A DNA stretch of 64,000 nucleotides from Notoacmeibacter sp. (GTDB lineage: Bacteria; Pseudomonadota; Alphaproteobacteria; Rhizobiales; Rhizobiaceae): positions 1-64,000 of the forward strand of contig JAIOIW010000092.1 of the NCBI GenBank assembly GCA_019912385.1, in the 5' to 3' direction. Of the stretch, positions 36,084-44,404 are shown in pieces. The translations under genes were made by a program, and so were the position numbers. How positions within the stretch are numbered: the first letter of the stretch is position 1; each line of letters begins with the position of its first letter. The notes under the pieces are model-generated. The model was given only the letters and a program-made list of their open reading frames with translations, made no database searches and had not been told where the DNA came from.

Positions 36084-36989
36084 ATGGACACGCTAACCCG
36101 CATGCGCGCCTTCATCGACGTCGTCGAGGCGGAGGGATTTTCCGCCGCCGCGCGTAAAATCGGACGCTCCAAGGCGCTGCTGTCGAAATATGTCCGCGAA
36201 TTGGAGGACGAACTCGGCGCACTCCTGCTCAACCGCACCACGCGGCAGTTCTCGCTGACCGGCGCCGGACACGCCTATTACAAGCGGGCGAGCGAGATCG
36301 TGCGCGAGATCGACAGCCTGCAGGAAGCGGTGCGCGACTCGGCCGGTGACGTGAAGGGCCGCATCCGTCTCACCGCGCCGCGCTCGTTCGCCGACGCGCA
36401 GATCGGCCAGTCGCTGATCGACTTCGCCCGCGATCATCCCGATATCGTGCTCGACATTCATCTCGACGACCGTTTCGTCGACCTGGTCGAGGAGGGCTAC
36501 GACCTGGCAATCCGCATCGCGCGGCTCGAAAACTCCTCGCTGATCGCCCGCAAGCTTGCGGATTTCAGCGTTCGCGCTTGCGCCACGCCGGAGACGATCG
36601 CGCGTTACGGCAGGCCCGAAAAACCCCAGGACCTTGCCGGAAAGCCCTGCATCACAGACACCAACGGCCGCTGGCTCACCAACTGGCCATTCCAGGGCCC
36701 TGACGGCGAGACCATCGCGGTCTCGGTATCCGGTCCAATCGAGGTCAACAGCCCGCGAGTGGCGCGAGCGGCCTGCCTCAGCCATCTGGGCTTCGCCATA
36801 ATCCCTGAATTCGCCATTGCGCACGATCTCGCCGAAGGTAAGCTGGTGTCGGTTCTCGACGCATGGATTCCTCAAGGCAGCGGCATCTTCGCGGTCTATC
36901 CGCACCGCCGCTACCTTCCGGCCAAGGTCCGGGTGTTCGTCGACTACCTGGCGGCGTGGTTCAAGAAGAACCAGACTGGCGCGAGATGA
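36084..36989 (+). CDS. LysR family transcriptional regulator
   Basis: 301-residue LysR regulator. The N-terminal winged helix shows MRAFIDVVEAEGFSAAARKI, SKALLSKYVRELEDELGALL and LNRTTRQFSLTGAG. The periplasmic-binding-like effector domain starts near residue 90 (GRIRLTAPRSFADAQIGQSL). This pattern is the group with short DNA-proximal linkers typical of AaeR/CrgA-like LTTRs. It probably controls the adjacent amidase gene (inference from the 18-bp spacing). Confidence 0.9.
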   Translation: MDTLTRMRAFIDVVEAEGFSAAARKIGRSKALLSKYVRELEDELGALLLNRTTRQFSLTGAGHAYYKRASEIVREIDSLQEAVRDSAGDVKGRIRLTAPRSFADAQIGQSLIDFARDHPDIVLDIHLDDRFVDLVEEGYDLAIRIARLENSSLIARKLADFSVRACATPETIARYGRPEKPQDLAGKPCITDTNGRWLTNWPFQGPDGETIAVSVSGPIEVNSPRVARAACLSHLGFAIIPEFAIAHDLAEGKLVSVLDAWIPQGSGIFAVYPHRRYLPAKVRVFVDYLAAWFKKNQTGAR

Positions 36990-37048
36990 GAATTCGTCGA
37001 AATTTGGCCGTGATCGACGGGCATCAGCATCGAGCTCGGAAATTGGCG

Positions 37049-37723
37049 ATGAGGTTTGGCGTGGGAATGCCCAGCATGTCACGAATTGCAGCCGGCCTTG
37101 GCCTTGCAGCACTCATGGCGCCTGTCGCGGCCATGGCCCATCCCCATATCTGGGCGGAAGCCCGCGTGGACCTCGAGATCGGCGAAAACGACGTTACCGC
37201 CCTCCAGCATGTCTGGCGTTTCGACGACATCTTTTCCGCCACTGTCATCGTCGAATTCGACAAGAACGCCGACAACAAGCTCGATGACGCCGAACTGGCC
37301 GAGGTCAGCAAGACGGTCAGCGAATCGCTCGCCGAATACGACTACTTCCAGACCGTCCTTCAGGACGGCTACGACGTCGACACGCTGCCGCCGGAATTCA
37401 TCGCCGCCGAGATGCAGGACAGCCGCCTGGTCCTGCTGTTCGAATCCAGACTGAAGAAGCCGCTGCCTCTTTCCGGCAAGCTGGAGTTCGCCATCTACGA
37501 CCCGACCTTCTACACCGCGATCGACTTCGTCAACGATTCCGACATGGTGTCGGACGGACTGCCCTCACGCTGCGCCAGGAAGGTCGTCCGCCCCGATCCC
37601 GACGAGCTGGTGACGAAGAACGCCGCCAAGCTCGACGAATATTTCTACCAGACAACCGACATGAGCAACCTGGCGGGAATTTTCGCCACGCGCCTGGAGC
37701 TGGATTGCAGTGCCAATGGTTGA
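37049..37723 (+). CDS. DUF1007 family periplasmic protein
   Basis: 224-residue exported protein. A signal peptide (GLGLAALMAPVAAMA) is followed by HPHIWAEARVDLEI at the mature N-terminus, whose histidines are the DUF1007 hallmark, and the calcium-loop-like DKNADNKLDDAEL near residue 75. The ATG at 37049 is one of several nearby (37067, 37076). DUF1007 proteins are regularly paired with NicO-type metal exporters and the 8-bp overlap with the next gene supports this. It may present zinc, nickel or cobalt to the transporter (inference). Confidence 0.87.
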   Translation: MRFGVGMPSMSRIAAGLGLAALMAPVAAMAHPHIWAEARVDLEIGENDVTALQHVWRFDDIFSATVIVEFDKNADNKLDDAELAEVSKTVSESLAEYDYFQTVLQDGYDVDTLPPEFIAAEMQDSRLVLLFESRLKKPLPLSGKLEFAIYDPTFYTAIDFVNDSDMVSDGLPSRCARKVVRPDPDELVTKNAAKLDEYFYQTTDMSNLAGIFATRLELDCSANG

Positions 37724-38747
37724 GCGGAGAACGAAAGCGATCCGGCTGCTGTCCCTGGCCATCCTCGCTCTCCTGCTCGCCGCAGTCGCCGCGCATGCCC
37801 AATCCTCGCTCGGCATCGGCGCGGCGGAACCGGCGCCGCCGCCTGGAATGTTCGGAAGCTGGTTCACATGGATCAACCAGCAGCAGCAGGCATTCTACAG
37901 GCTGCTGACCGGCGCGCTGCGCGAGATGCGCCAGAATCCGTCCGCCGCATGGCTTCTCGTCGGCCTCTCCTTCGCCTATGGCGTGTTCCATGCCGCCGGT
38001 CCCGGCCACGGCAAGGCGGTCATCACTTCCTACATGGTGGCCAACGAGGTGGCGCTGAAGCGCGGCGTCATGCTGTCCTTCCTGTCAGCCCTGCTCCAGG
38101 GCATCACCGCGGTCCTGCTCATCGGCGCGGTGTTCCTGTTCCTGCGCGGCACGGCGATCAGCCAGACCGATGCGACCTGGACGCTTGAGATCGCCTCTTA
38201 CGCACTTATTACGGCATTCGGCCTTTGGCTTCTGGCGCGCAAGCTGCTGAGCCTGCTGCCGCGCCGGCAAGCCCTTGCCCTCGCCGGCGGGCATGGCCAT
38301 GGGCACGGTCACGGCCACGACCATCATCATGACCATGGTCACGATCACCACCACCACGGGCCGGGCGAAACGTGCAGCGAATGCGGCCACGCCCACATGC
38401 CCGATCCGGCTGCCTTGTCCGGCGACCGGTTCCGCTGGCGCGACGCCTGGTCGGCAGTCGTCGCCGTCGGCCTGCGCCCCTGCTCCGGCGCACTGATCGT
38501 GCTGACCTTCGCCTTCCTCAACGGGCTGTGGTGGGGCGGCGTTGCCTCGGTCCTTGCCATGTCGATCGGCACCGCGATTACCGTCTCCGCGCTGGCGACG
38601 CTGGCCGTAACCGCCAAGAACGTGGCACTGCGTTTTGCCGGCGATGGCGCCGCTGGCCGGGGCATTCACCACGCCATCGAGATATTCGGCGCACTCGTCG
38701 TCTTCGTCCTCGGCCTTGTATTGCTGGCGGCCAGCCTGACCGCGTAA
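37716..38747 (+). CDS. NicO/RcnA-type nickel/cobalt transporter
   Basis: 343-residue polytopic protein with an N-terminal signal/anchor and seven or so membrane segments. The NicO landmark HAAGPGHGKAVITSYMVANE lies near residues 90-109 and GLRPCSGALIVLTFAFLNGLW near 250. A cytoplasmic His-rich loop (GHGHGHGHDHHHDHGHDHHHH, residues ~190-210) plus CSECGHAH likely binds metal. The ATG at 37716 was chosen. A GTG at 37710 is also possible. It overlaps DUF1007 by 8 bp. Exports or imports Ni/Co, direction uncertain. Confidence 0.88.
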   Translation: MVERRTKAIRLLSLAILALLLAAVAAHAQSSLGIGAAEPAPPPGMFGSWFTWINQQQQAFYRLLTGALREMRQNPSAAWLLVGLSFAYGVFHAAGPGHGKAVITSYMVANEVALKRGVMLSFLSALLQGITAVLLIGAVFLFLRGTAISQTDATWTLEIASYALITAFGLWLLARKLLSLLPRRQALALAGGHGHGHGHGHDHHHDHGHDHHHHGPGETCSECGHAHMPDPAALSGDRFRWRDAWSAVVAVGLRPCSGALIVLTFAFLNGLWWGGVASVLAMSIGTAITVSALATLAVTAKNVALRFAGDGAAGRGIHHAIEIFGALVVFVLGLVLLAASLTA

Positions 38748-38754
38748 CGGCAAT

Positions 38755-39735
38755 TTACCCGGGGCCGATCTCTCCACCCAGTTCATCTTCGATATGGGTT
38801 TCGATGATTTCGTCGAAGCTCTTTTCCGACTCGAATCCAAGGTCGCGGGCGCGCCTGGCGTCGAACCGGGTCGGCCAGTTCTGCACGATCGCCCAGATCG
38901 TCTCGTTCGGCTCCTCGCGAATGAGCGCCGCGGCTTCCGGCCCGGCGATTCGCGCAAGCGCTTCGATCTGCTCGCCGACCGACACGCCGACGCCCGGCAT
39001 GGTGAGATTGCGCCTTGGGCCGACCGCCTCGCCGTCGAGGCTTGCCGCATGGACCAGGAAGTTCACCGCCGAGCGCGGGCTGGCATGGGTATGCACGACG
39101 CTGCGTGGTACGGGAAGGATCGCCTCCTGGCCGTTCAACGGTTCGCGGATGATATTGGAAAAGAAGCTCGATGCCGCAAGGTTGGCCTTGCCGGGCCTGA
39201 CACAGATCGTCGGCAGGCGGATGCCGATGCCGTCGAAGAAGCCGCGCCGCGAATAGTCGGCCAGCAGCGCCTCGCTGATCAGTTTCTGCGTGCCGTAGGA
39301 GGTCATCGGCGTGCAGTGGAAATCGTCGCCGATGACGTCCGGAAACGGCGCGCCGAACACGGCGATCGACGAGGTAAAGACAAGCCTGGGACCGAAACCG
39401 GCGACCCGCACCGCGTCGAACAGCGCCCGCGTGCCGTCGAGATTGACCCGGTAACCCTTGGCGAAATCCGATTCCGCCTCGCCGGAGACGACGCCGGCAA
39501 GATGGAAGATGACGTCGGGCCGGCTGGCGACGAGCTTCTCGCTGGCGCCCTCCTCCGACAGGTCGCCCACATGCACCGAAATCCCGGTTCCCGGCATGTC
39601 GGGTGCTTGCGCCGCAACGATGTCGTGCAAATCGAGCGCCGTGATCGCCTTGCCACCAAGCCCGCCTTCGGCTGCCAGGCGCGTAGCCAGCTTGCGGCCG
39701 ATCATGCCGGCAGCCCCGGTAATCAATACCCGCAT
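38755..39735 (-). CDS. denD: NAD-dependent epimerase/dehydratase, D-erythronate dehydrogenase-like
   Basis: 326-residue short-chain dehydrogenase/epimerase. The Rossmann motif is VLITGAAGMIGRKLATRL (GxxGxxG), the active-site region is TSSIAVFG and the YxxxK pair is in MTSYGTQKLISEALL. RLPTICVRPGKANLAASSFF and PVPRSVVHTHASPRSAVNFL closely resemble DenD, which oxidises D-erythronate. No DenD pathway partner (OtnK, OtnC) is near, so the symbol is tentative. It converges with the NicO gene. Confidence 0.75.
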   Translation of the reverse strand: MRVLITGAAGMIGRKLATRLAAEGGLGGKAITALDLHDIVAAQAPDMPGTGISVHVGDLSEEGASEKLVASRPDVIFHLAGVVSGEAESDFAKGYRVNLDGTRALFDAVRVAGFGPRLVFTSSIAVFGAPFPDVIGDDFHCTPMTSYGTQKLISEALLADYSRRGFFDGIGIRLPTICVRPGKANLAASSFFSNIIREPLNGQEAILPVPRSVVHTHASPRSAVNFLVHAASLDGEAVGPRRNLTMPGVGVSVGEQIEALARIAGPEAAALIREEPNETIWAIVQNWPTRFDARRARDLGFESEKSFDEIIETHIEDELGGEIGPG

Positions 39736-39747
39736 CGTGTCTCCCCC

Positions 39748-39954
39748 TCAGTCTTTCCCGTTCCGGCGATGCCGGCCGCGCAACCAGAATACCGCAAAGA
39801 ATGCCAGCACCAGGACGGCGCCGACGGCGGCTGCCAGTATCGGTGAATAATTGCCCACCGCGAGCATGATGGCCGGCATGTAGTAGAAGACCAGGCCGAA
39901 CCCGACCAGGATCGCCGCCGCCGCGATCATTGCATTTCTGTTTGCCGGGTCCAT
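39748..39954 (-). CDS. Small membrane protein, function unknown
   Basis: 68-residue protein with two hydrophobic segments (AMIAAAAILVGFGLVFYYMPAIM split across residues 8-30, and ILAAAVGAVLVLAFFAVFWL at 39-58) and a basic tail RGRHRRNGKD. It lies 12 bp upstream of denD on the same strand, so it may be co-transcribed with it. The ATG at 39954 was chosen. The longer frame to 40113 is antisense-quality. Confidence 0.7.
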   Translation of the reverse strand: MDPANRNAMIAAAAILVGFGLVFYYMPAIMLAVGNYSPILAAAVGAVLVLAFFAVFWLRGRHRRNGKD

Positions 39955-40006
39955 CCCCAACTCCACTTGCAGGTCGCGACCGCAGACCGCCGCCGCCGGT
40001 CGGCCT

Positions 40007-40681
40007 TCAGGACTGCCGGAATTCCTCGAGCCGTTTCTTCTGAACGCCATCGGCGTCGAAATTGGCCGGATCGAGCCACGCCTCGAATGCGGCACGGATC
40101 GGCGGCCATTCACTGTCGATGATCGAGAACCAGGCAGTATCGCGGTTGAGCCCCTTGACGATCATGTGCTGACGAAAGACGCCCTCGAAGGTAAAACCGA
40201 ACCGCATCGCCGCCCGCTTCGACGGATCGTTCGCATTGTTGCACTTCCATGTCAGCCGCCGGTAGCCCATGCGGTCGAACACATGGCGGGCGACCAGGTA
40301 GACCGCTTCCGTCGCGCCGCGCGAGCGCATGAGCTTCGGCCCCCAGTAGATGTTACCCAGTTCGACGTCGCCATTGGCTGCGTGGTTGTTCATGAAGGTC
40401 AGCCGGCCGAGGACTTCGCCGCTCGCCTGGTCGATCACCACGAAAAACAGCGGATCGGTGCTTGCTTCCGCTTTTTCCACCCAGCGTTGGAACTCCTCGC
40501 GCGATTTCGGCGGATATTCCGAAAGCCAGCGGAACCGCTCATCCGCCTCCGGCCCCGTCGACGCCGCATACAGGCCCTCGCCGTGTTTTTCGGCCGTCAG
40601 CGGTTCCAGGCGCACGTAGCGTCCCTCGATCGCCTCGCGGGTCAGGATGTCGGTCGGAGACCAGTTTTCCAATGCACTCAT
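40007..40681 (-). CDS. GNAT family acetyltransferase (RimJ/RimL type)
   Basis: 224-residue RimJ/RimL-like acetyltransferase. LEPLTAEKHGEGLYAASTGP opens the fold, GRLTFMNNHAANGDVELGNI and MRSRGATEAVYLVARHVFD form the acetyl-CoA region, and WKCNNANDPSKRAAMRFGFT is the diagnostic C-terminal motif. It may acetylate a protein N-terminus or small amine. The ATG at 40681 begins the fold. It is divergent from the aminotransferase at 40761 (79-bp gap holding both promoters). Confidence 0.85.
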   Translation of the reverse strand: MSALENWSPTDILTREAIEGRYVRLEPLTAEKHGEGLYAASTGPEADERFRWLSEYPPKSREEFQRWVEKAEASTDPLFFVVIDQASGEVLGRLTFMNNHAANGDVELGNIYWGPKLMRSRGATEAVYLVARHVFDRMGYRRLTWKCNNANDPSKRAAMRFGFTFEGVFRQHMIVKGLNRDTAWFSIIDSEWPPIRAAFEAWLDPANFDADGVQKKRLEEFRQS

Positions 40682-40760
40682 GGCAACGCCTCTCCGTTGA
40701 CAAAACGGTTGTTGACCTACCAATAAGCATTGTTCCTGGTAGAACCAACTGGAAGAATCG

Positions 40761-41939
40761 ATGCTCCACACAGTTTCGGCATTCGACCGCATGGGCGAAG
40801 AGAATGCTTTCGCCGTCCTGGCACGCGCCACGGCGCTTGCCGCTCAGGGCAAGGACATCATCAATCTGGGGATCGGCCAGCCCGATTTCCGCACGCCCGA
40901 CCATATCGTCGAGGCCGCCGTCAAGGCATTGCGCGACGGCCACCACGGTTACACGCCGGCAACCGGACTGCTCGCCACCCGCGAAGCCGTGGTCCGACGC
41001 ATGGTGACGACGACGGGCGTGGAGGTGTCGCCGGAAAACGTGATGATAACGCCTGGCGGCAAGCCGGCCATGTATGCCGCCATCATCATGTTCGGCGAGC
41101 CGGGCGCCGACATCCTCTATCCCGATCCGGGTTTCCCTATCTACCGCTCGATGATCGAGTTTACCGGCGCCAATCCGATCCCTGTTCCCATTCGCGAGGA
41201 AAACAGCTTCGCCTTTTCGGCCGAAGAGGTCCTGGGGCTCATCACGCCGAAAACGCGCCTTGTCATCCTCAACTCGCCGGCCAACCCGACGGGCGGCGTA
41301 ACCCCGAAATCCGAAATCGACAAGCTCGTCGCTGGCCTCGCGGCATTTCCGGACGTCGCGATCCTCTCCGACGAAATCTATGACGTCATGACCTATGACG
41401 GTGAGAGGCATACCTCGCTGCTCGGTTACCCGGAGATCCGTGACCGGCTGATCGTGCTCAACGGCTGGTCCAAGACCTGGGCGATGACCGGCTGGCGCCT
41501 CGGCTGGTCGATCTGGCCCGACGGTCTCTATGACAAGGTGCGCAAGCTGGCGGTCAACTGCTGGTCCTGCGTCAACGCGCCGGCGCAATATGCCGGCATC
41601 GCCGCCATCGACGGCTCGCAGGACGATGTCGGGAAGATGATGCGCGCCTTCGACAACCGCCGCAGGATCGTGGTGGAAGGCATGAACTCGCTACCCGGCG
41701 TCACCTGCGCGACGCCCAAGGGCGCCTTCTATGCCTTCCCGAACATCAGCGAGACCGGCTGGAAGGCCAAGAAACTGGCTTCCGCGCTGCTGGAGGAAGC
41801 CGGCGTCGCACTGATCGGCGGCCCGGATTTCGGCATCCTCGGCGAAGGCTATGTCCGCCTTTCCTACGCCAATTCGGAGGAAAACATCCTGCGCGCCATC
41901 GAGAGGATAGAGATTTTCCTGGAGCGCGGGGAAGCTTAA
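40761..41939 (+). CDS. Class I/II pyridoxal-phosphate aminotransferase
   Basis: 392-residue fold-type I aminotransferase. INLGIGQPDFRTPDHI starts the large domain, LNSPANPTGG binds the carboxylate, ILSDEIYDVMTYDG holds the PLP-pairing aspartate and NGWSKTWAMTGWRLGW the Schiff-base lysine. The C-terminal arginine is in YVRLSYANSEENI. The class includes aspartate and aromatic aminotransferases. Specificity is not resolvable here. Its end overlaps by 4 bp the convergent MarR-GNAT gene. Confidence 0.9.
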   Translation: MLHTVSAFDRMGEENAFAVLARATALAAQGKDIINLGIGQPDFRTPDHIVEAAVKALRDGHHGYTPATGLLATREAVVRRMVTTTGVEVSPENVMITPGGKPAMYAAIIMFGEPGADILYPDPGFPIYRSMIEFTGANPIPVPIREENSFAFSAEEVLGLITPKTRLVILNSPANPTGGVTPKSEIDKLVAGLAAFPDVAILSDEIYDVMTYDGERHTSLLGYPEIRDRLIVLNGWSKTWAMTGWRLGWSIWPDGLYDKVRKLAVNCWSCVNAPAQYAGIAAIDGSQDDVGKMMRAFDNRRRIVVEGMNSLPGVTCATPKGAFYAFPNISETGWKAKKLASALLEEAGVALIGGPDFGILGEGYVRLSYANSEENILRAIERIEIFLERGEA

Positions 41940-42814
41940 AGCTCCTTCTCGAACCAGTGCTGCGCGTAGGGATTGTCGTTGTAGCGCTCGATCTCATGGT
42001 AGCCGCGTTTTCGGTACATCGCTCGCGCTTCCGTCAGGCTGCTGTTCGTGTCGAGAACCACGCGCGTTAACCCGGCCTGACGCGCCAGCCGTTCCAGTTC
42101 GTCCATGATCCGGGTCGCGACCCCCACCCCGCGCACCGCCGGCGCCGCCCAGACACGCTTGATCTCGCCGGTTGTCCCGTCGAGCCGTTTCAGCCCGCCG
42201 CAACCGACCGGTTCGCCATCGAGTCGGGCGATGACGAAAAAACCCGCCGGCGGCACCATGTCGCCAATCTCCACCGTGTTTCCCGCGGCGGGATCGAAGC
42301 CGGCCTCGAAACGCGTGTTGAGCTCACCGACATATTGCCGGACGCACCACAGCGCGTCCTCGCTCGCCGCAGGCTCGAGCGCGATCTCGAGCGCTGCCGT
42401 CTTGAGCAGCCGTTCGACCTCGCCCATCGCGGTCACCAGCCGCGCCCTTTGCGGCGCGTCCAGCGCATCGAGCAGTTCCGCCGCCATCCGGTCGGACAGG
42501 GCATCATAAGCGGCGAACTCCGCTTCGCCCTTTACGGTGAGATGGATCATCCGCGCCCGCGAGTCGCCGGGATCGGCACTGACCGCGATCAGCCCCTGGT
42601 TTTCCAGCGACCTGAGCAGCCGGCTCATGTAGCCGGAGTCGAGGCCGAGCTTCGAGCGCAATCCCTTCAGGTCGACGCCGCCGCTCGTTCCGATCTCATG
42701 AATGACGCGCGCTTCGCCCAGCGGCCGGCCGCGCGCCAGGAAACTGTCCTCCAGCGCGCCGTTGCGCTGCGTGACGATGCGGTTGAACCGCCTGACCTGG
42801 CTGATCTCGTTCAT
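41936..42814 (-). CDS. MarR-GNAT fusion protein
   Basis: 292-residue two-domain protein. Residues ~1-145 form a MarR-like winged helix (EARVIHEIGTSGGVDLKGLR, GYMSRLLRSLENQGLIAVSA, RMIHLTVKGEAEF). Residues ~155-290 form a GNAT domain (VGCGGLKRLDGTTGEIKRVW, motif A AVRGVGVATRIMDELE, NSSLTEARAMYRKRGYHE). Such fusions couple sensing to acetyl-transfer. A perfect 10-bp-arm dyad overlaps the first base of the start codon and runs upstream, implying tight autoregulation. No Shine-Dalgarno fits before the ATG. Confidence 0.9.
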   Translation of the reverse strand: MNEISQVRRFNRIVTQRNGALEDSFLARGRPLGEARVIHEIGTSGGVDLKGLRSKLGLDSGYMSRLLRSLENQGLIAVSADPGDSRARMIHLTVKGEAEFAAYDALSDRMAAELLDALDAPQRARLVTAMGEVERLLKTAALEIALEPAASEDALWCVRQYVGELNTRFEAGFDPAAGNTVEIGDMVPPAGFFVIARLDGEPVGCGGLKRLDGTTGEIKRVWAAPAVRGVGVATRIMDELERLARQAGLTRVVLDTNSSLTEARAMYRKRGYHEIERYNDNPYAQHWFEKEL

Positions 42815-42835
42815 TATCTGACTTTAGTCAGATAA
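42814..42835. promoter_or_regulatory. Perfect MarR-type operator at the MarR-GNAT start
   Basis: Arms TTATCTGACT (42814-42823) and AGTCAGATAA (42826-42835) are exact inverted repeats with a 2-bp centre. The site abuts the start codon of the MarR-GNAT gene and also lies about 30 bp past the stop of the 60-residue gene at 42865. Size and symmetry fit a MarR dimer site. Confidence 0.75.
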
Positions 42836-42864
42836 ATCTGCCGATGCAAGGCCGCGACGACGGG

Positions 42865-43047
42865 TCAGCTGTAGGTCCTGCCCTGATCGAGGAGTTCAAA
42901 TCCCGCAATTTCGAACTCATACATGCCCGAAAGGTCGGCACGTTCCGCCCGCGCGATCAGCTTGCCTTCGTCGTTGCGGAAGACCGCATGGACCGTGTGC
43001 AGCGCCCGGTAGCAATAGGAGCCATCGGGATAGATGAATTTTATCAC
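42865..43047 (-). CDS. Small hypothetical protein (60 residues)
   Basis: Encodes a 60-residue soluble protein beginning MIKFIYPDGSYCYRALHTVH with evenly distributed polar residues and codon use like its neighbours. A plausible GGGAGG-like site precedes the ATG at 43047. I do not recognise the family. It lies between the SDR gene (71 bp downstream of the SDR stop) and the MarR-GNAT operator, all on the minus strand. Confidence 0.6.
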   Translation of the reverse strand: MIKFIYPDGSYCYRALHTVHAVFRNDEGKLIARAERADLSGMYEFEIAGFELLDQGRTYS

Positions 43048-43117
43048 GCTCGGCTCCCTCCCTCAGTTCACCATCTGCTAGCACATTGCACCTGACAACA
43101 TCATGGCAGTAGGCGAC

Positions 43118-43873
43118 CTATCCCCGCCCCACAAACGGCATCTTTGTCGCCATCACGGTCATGAACAGCACGTTTGCATCCAGCGGAAGGTTCGCCATGT
43201 GAAGCACGGCGTCAGCCACATGCTGCGGGTCCATGGTCGCCTCCACCATGATCTCGCCATTGGCCTGCGGCACGCCCCTGGTCATCGGCATGGCCATCTC
43301 GGTCAGCGCATTGCCGATGTCGATCTGGCCGCAGGCGATGTCGAACGGCCGGCCGTCGAGCGCGAGCGTGCGCGTCAGCCCGGTGATCGCGTGCTTGGTC
43401 GTCGTATAGGGGATCGAACCCGGGCGCGGCGCATAGGCCGAGATCGAGCCGTTGTTGATGATCCGCCCCCCCTGCGGCGTCTGCTTGCGCATCTGGGCAA
43501 ATGCCGCGCGCGCACACAGGAACGACCCGGTGAGGTTGACCGCTACCACCTTGTTCCAGGTCTCGACGTCGATCTCGTCGATGGTCCTTCCCGGCGCGCC
43601 CATGCCGGCATTGTTGAACAGCATGTCGACGCGGCCGAATTCCCCGACCGTGGCGGCAAACAGCGCATCGACCTGGGCAGGGTCGGTGACGTCGCAGGCA
43701 ACGGCAAGGCCGCGCGCCTTCGTCGGCCCTGCCGCGGCAATTGCGGCGTCAAGCCTGTCCTTGCGCCGGCCCACGAATACCGTGTTCCATCCGGCGCCCA
43801 ACAGCGTTTTCGCCGTAAACTCGCCGATGCCCGAACTCGCACCCGTGACGATTGCCGTCTTTTCGCCTGTCAT
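43118..43873 (-). CDS. Short-chain dehydrogenase/reductase
   Basis: 251-residue classical SDR. Cofactor motif [16 protein letters not shown] near residues 9-24, NNAGMGAPG near 87, active-site serine in [14 protein letters not shown] and catalytic [11 protein letters not shown] (YxxxK). The C-terminus is typical. The substrate is unknown. The 15-bp-arm palindrome at 43951 lies 78 bp upstream of its start. Confidence 0.9.
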   Translation of the reverse strand: MTGEKTAIVTGASSGIGEFTAKTLLGAGWNTVFVGRRKDRLDAAIAAAGPTKARGLAVACDVTDPAQVDALFAATVGEFGRVDMLFNNAGMGAPGRTIDEIDVETWNKVVAVNLTGSFLCARAAFAQMRKQTPQGGRIINNGSISAYAPRPGSIPYTTTKHAITGLTRTLALDGRPFDIACGQIDIGNALTEMAMPMTRGVPQANGEIMVEATMDPQHVADAVLHMANLPLDANVLFMTVMATKMPFVGRG

Positions 43874-43950
43874 GATGTACCTCCCACTTCAGCACCGTGC
43901 GTCCATTGGGACGCCATGGACACTGCAAATCATTGAATCTGCGCTTCGTG

Positions 43951-43982
43951 CGTCCCGAAAACCGGTTCCGGTTTTCGGGACG
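43951..43982. repeat. Perfect 15-bp-arm palindrome (Rhizobiales-type)
   Basis: CGTCCCGAAAACCGG and CCGGTTTTCGGGACG are exact inverted repeats with a TT centre. It sits 5 bp before 170-bp repeat copy 3 and 78 bp upstream of the SDR start. The core CGAAAACCGG-CCGGTTTTCG resembles intergenic palindromes widespread in Rhizobiales (compare 54844-54888). Confidence 0.8.
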
Positions 43983-43987
43983 GTATC

Positions 43988-44157
43988 CTAGTGGTTCATT
44001 TCCAAGATTTGCATACCGTTTGTACCGGCCGCGAGGGCAATTGATGGAAACAAGGGAACCACTAGCAAGCTTATGATTCCAGTGGAACTTTTAAAATCGA
44101 TATTCGATTTCGAGATCGACATCGCGCGGGTATCGAATGCCAAATTCGTTCCACTGG
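43988..44157 (+). repeat. 170-bp bipartite repeat, copy 3
   Basis: Best-preserved copy. Unit A is 43988-44065 (CTAGTGGTTC ... GAACCACTAG) and unit B is 44079-44157 (CCAGTGGAAC ... GTTCCACTGG), both with perfect 10-bp terminal inversions. The linker is CAAGCTTATGATT. It is exactly 170 bp, like copies 1 and 2. The right edge interrupts a small hydrophobic reading frame on the minus strand. Confidence 0.9.
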
Positions 44158-44209
44158 TCGTCGCCACGAGTGTGCAGATGAAGGCCGCGATGACAAGGAC
44201 GAGAACCAT
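44158..44209 (-). pseudogene. N-terminal stub of a small hydrophobic protein cut by repeat copy 3
   Basis: From ATG 44209 the minus strand reads MVLVLVIAAFICTLVATT, a convincing transmembrane start, and then enters the repeat at 44157 and continues through it to a stop at 43988. The repeat-encoded part is unlike a natural continuation. It appears that a small membrane-protein gene downstream of the TRAP operon was truncated by insertion of the element. This is inference, since the lost 3' part is not visible. Confidence 0.4.
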
Positions 44210-44216
44210 AAAGACA

Positions 44217-44240
44217 GGGCGGTCCGCTCAAGGACCGCCC
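44217..44240 (-). terminator. Terminator-like hairpin after dctM
   Basis: GGGCGGTCC and GGACCGCCC form a perfect 9-bp stem with a 6-nt loop. On the minus strand it is followed by TGTCTTTA. It lies about 165 bp past the dctM stop. The 160 bp between hold no gene I can support. Confidence 0.5.
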
Positions 44241-44404
44241 CGAGTTAAAACCGGGCTTGGGAGGAGGAAAGCCGGTTTTTGGCTGACATCAGAATGCACG
44301 AACTGTGTTAATGAACGGTTAACGCGCGAATCGGGTACGGCTAGCTCAATCCCGGATTGCAATTTTCACCCGGAACCAGGCGATCCGGCCCCGCAAAAAG
44401 CGTT

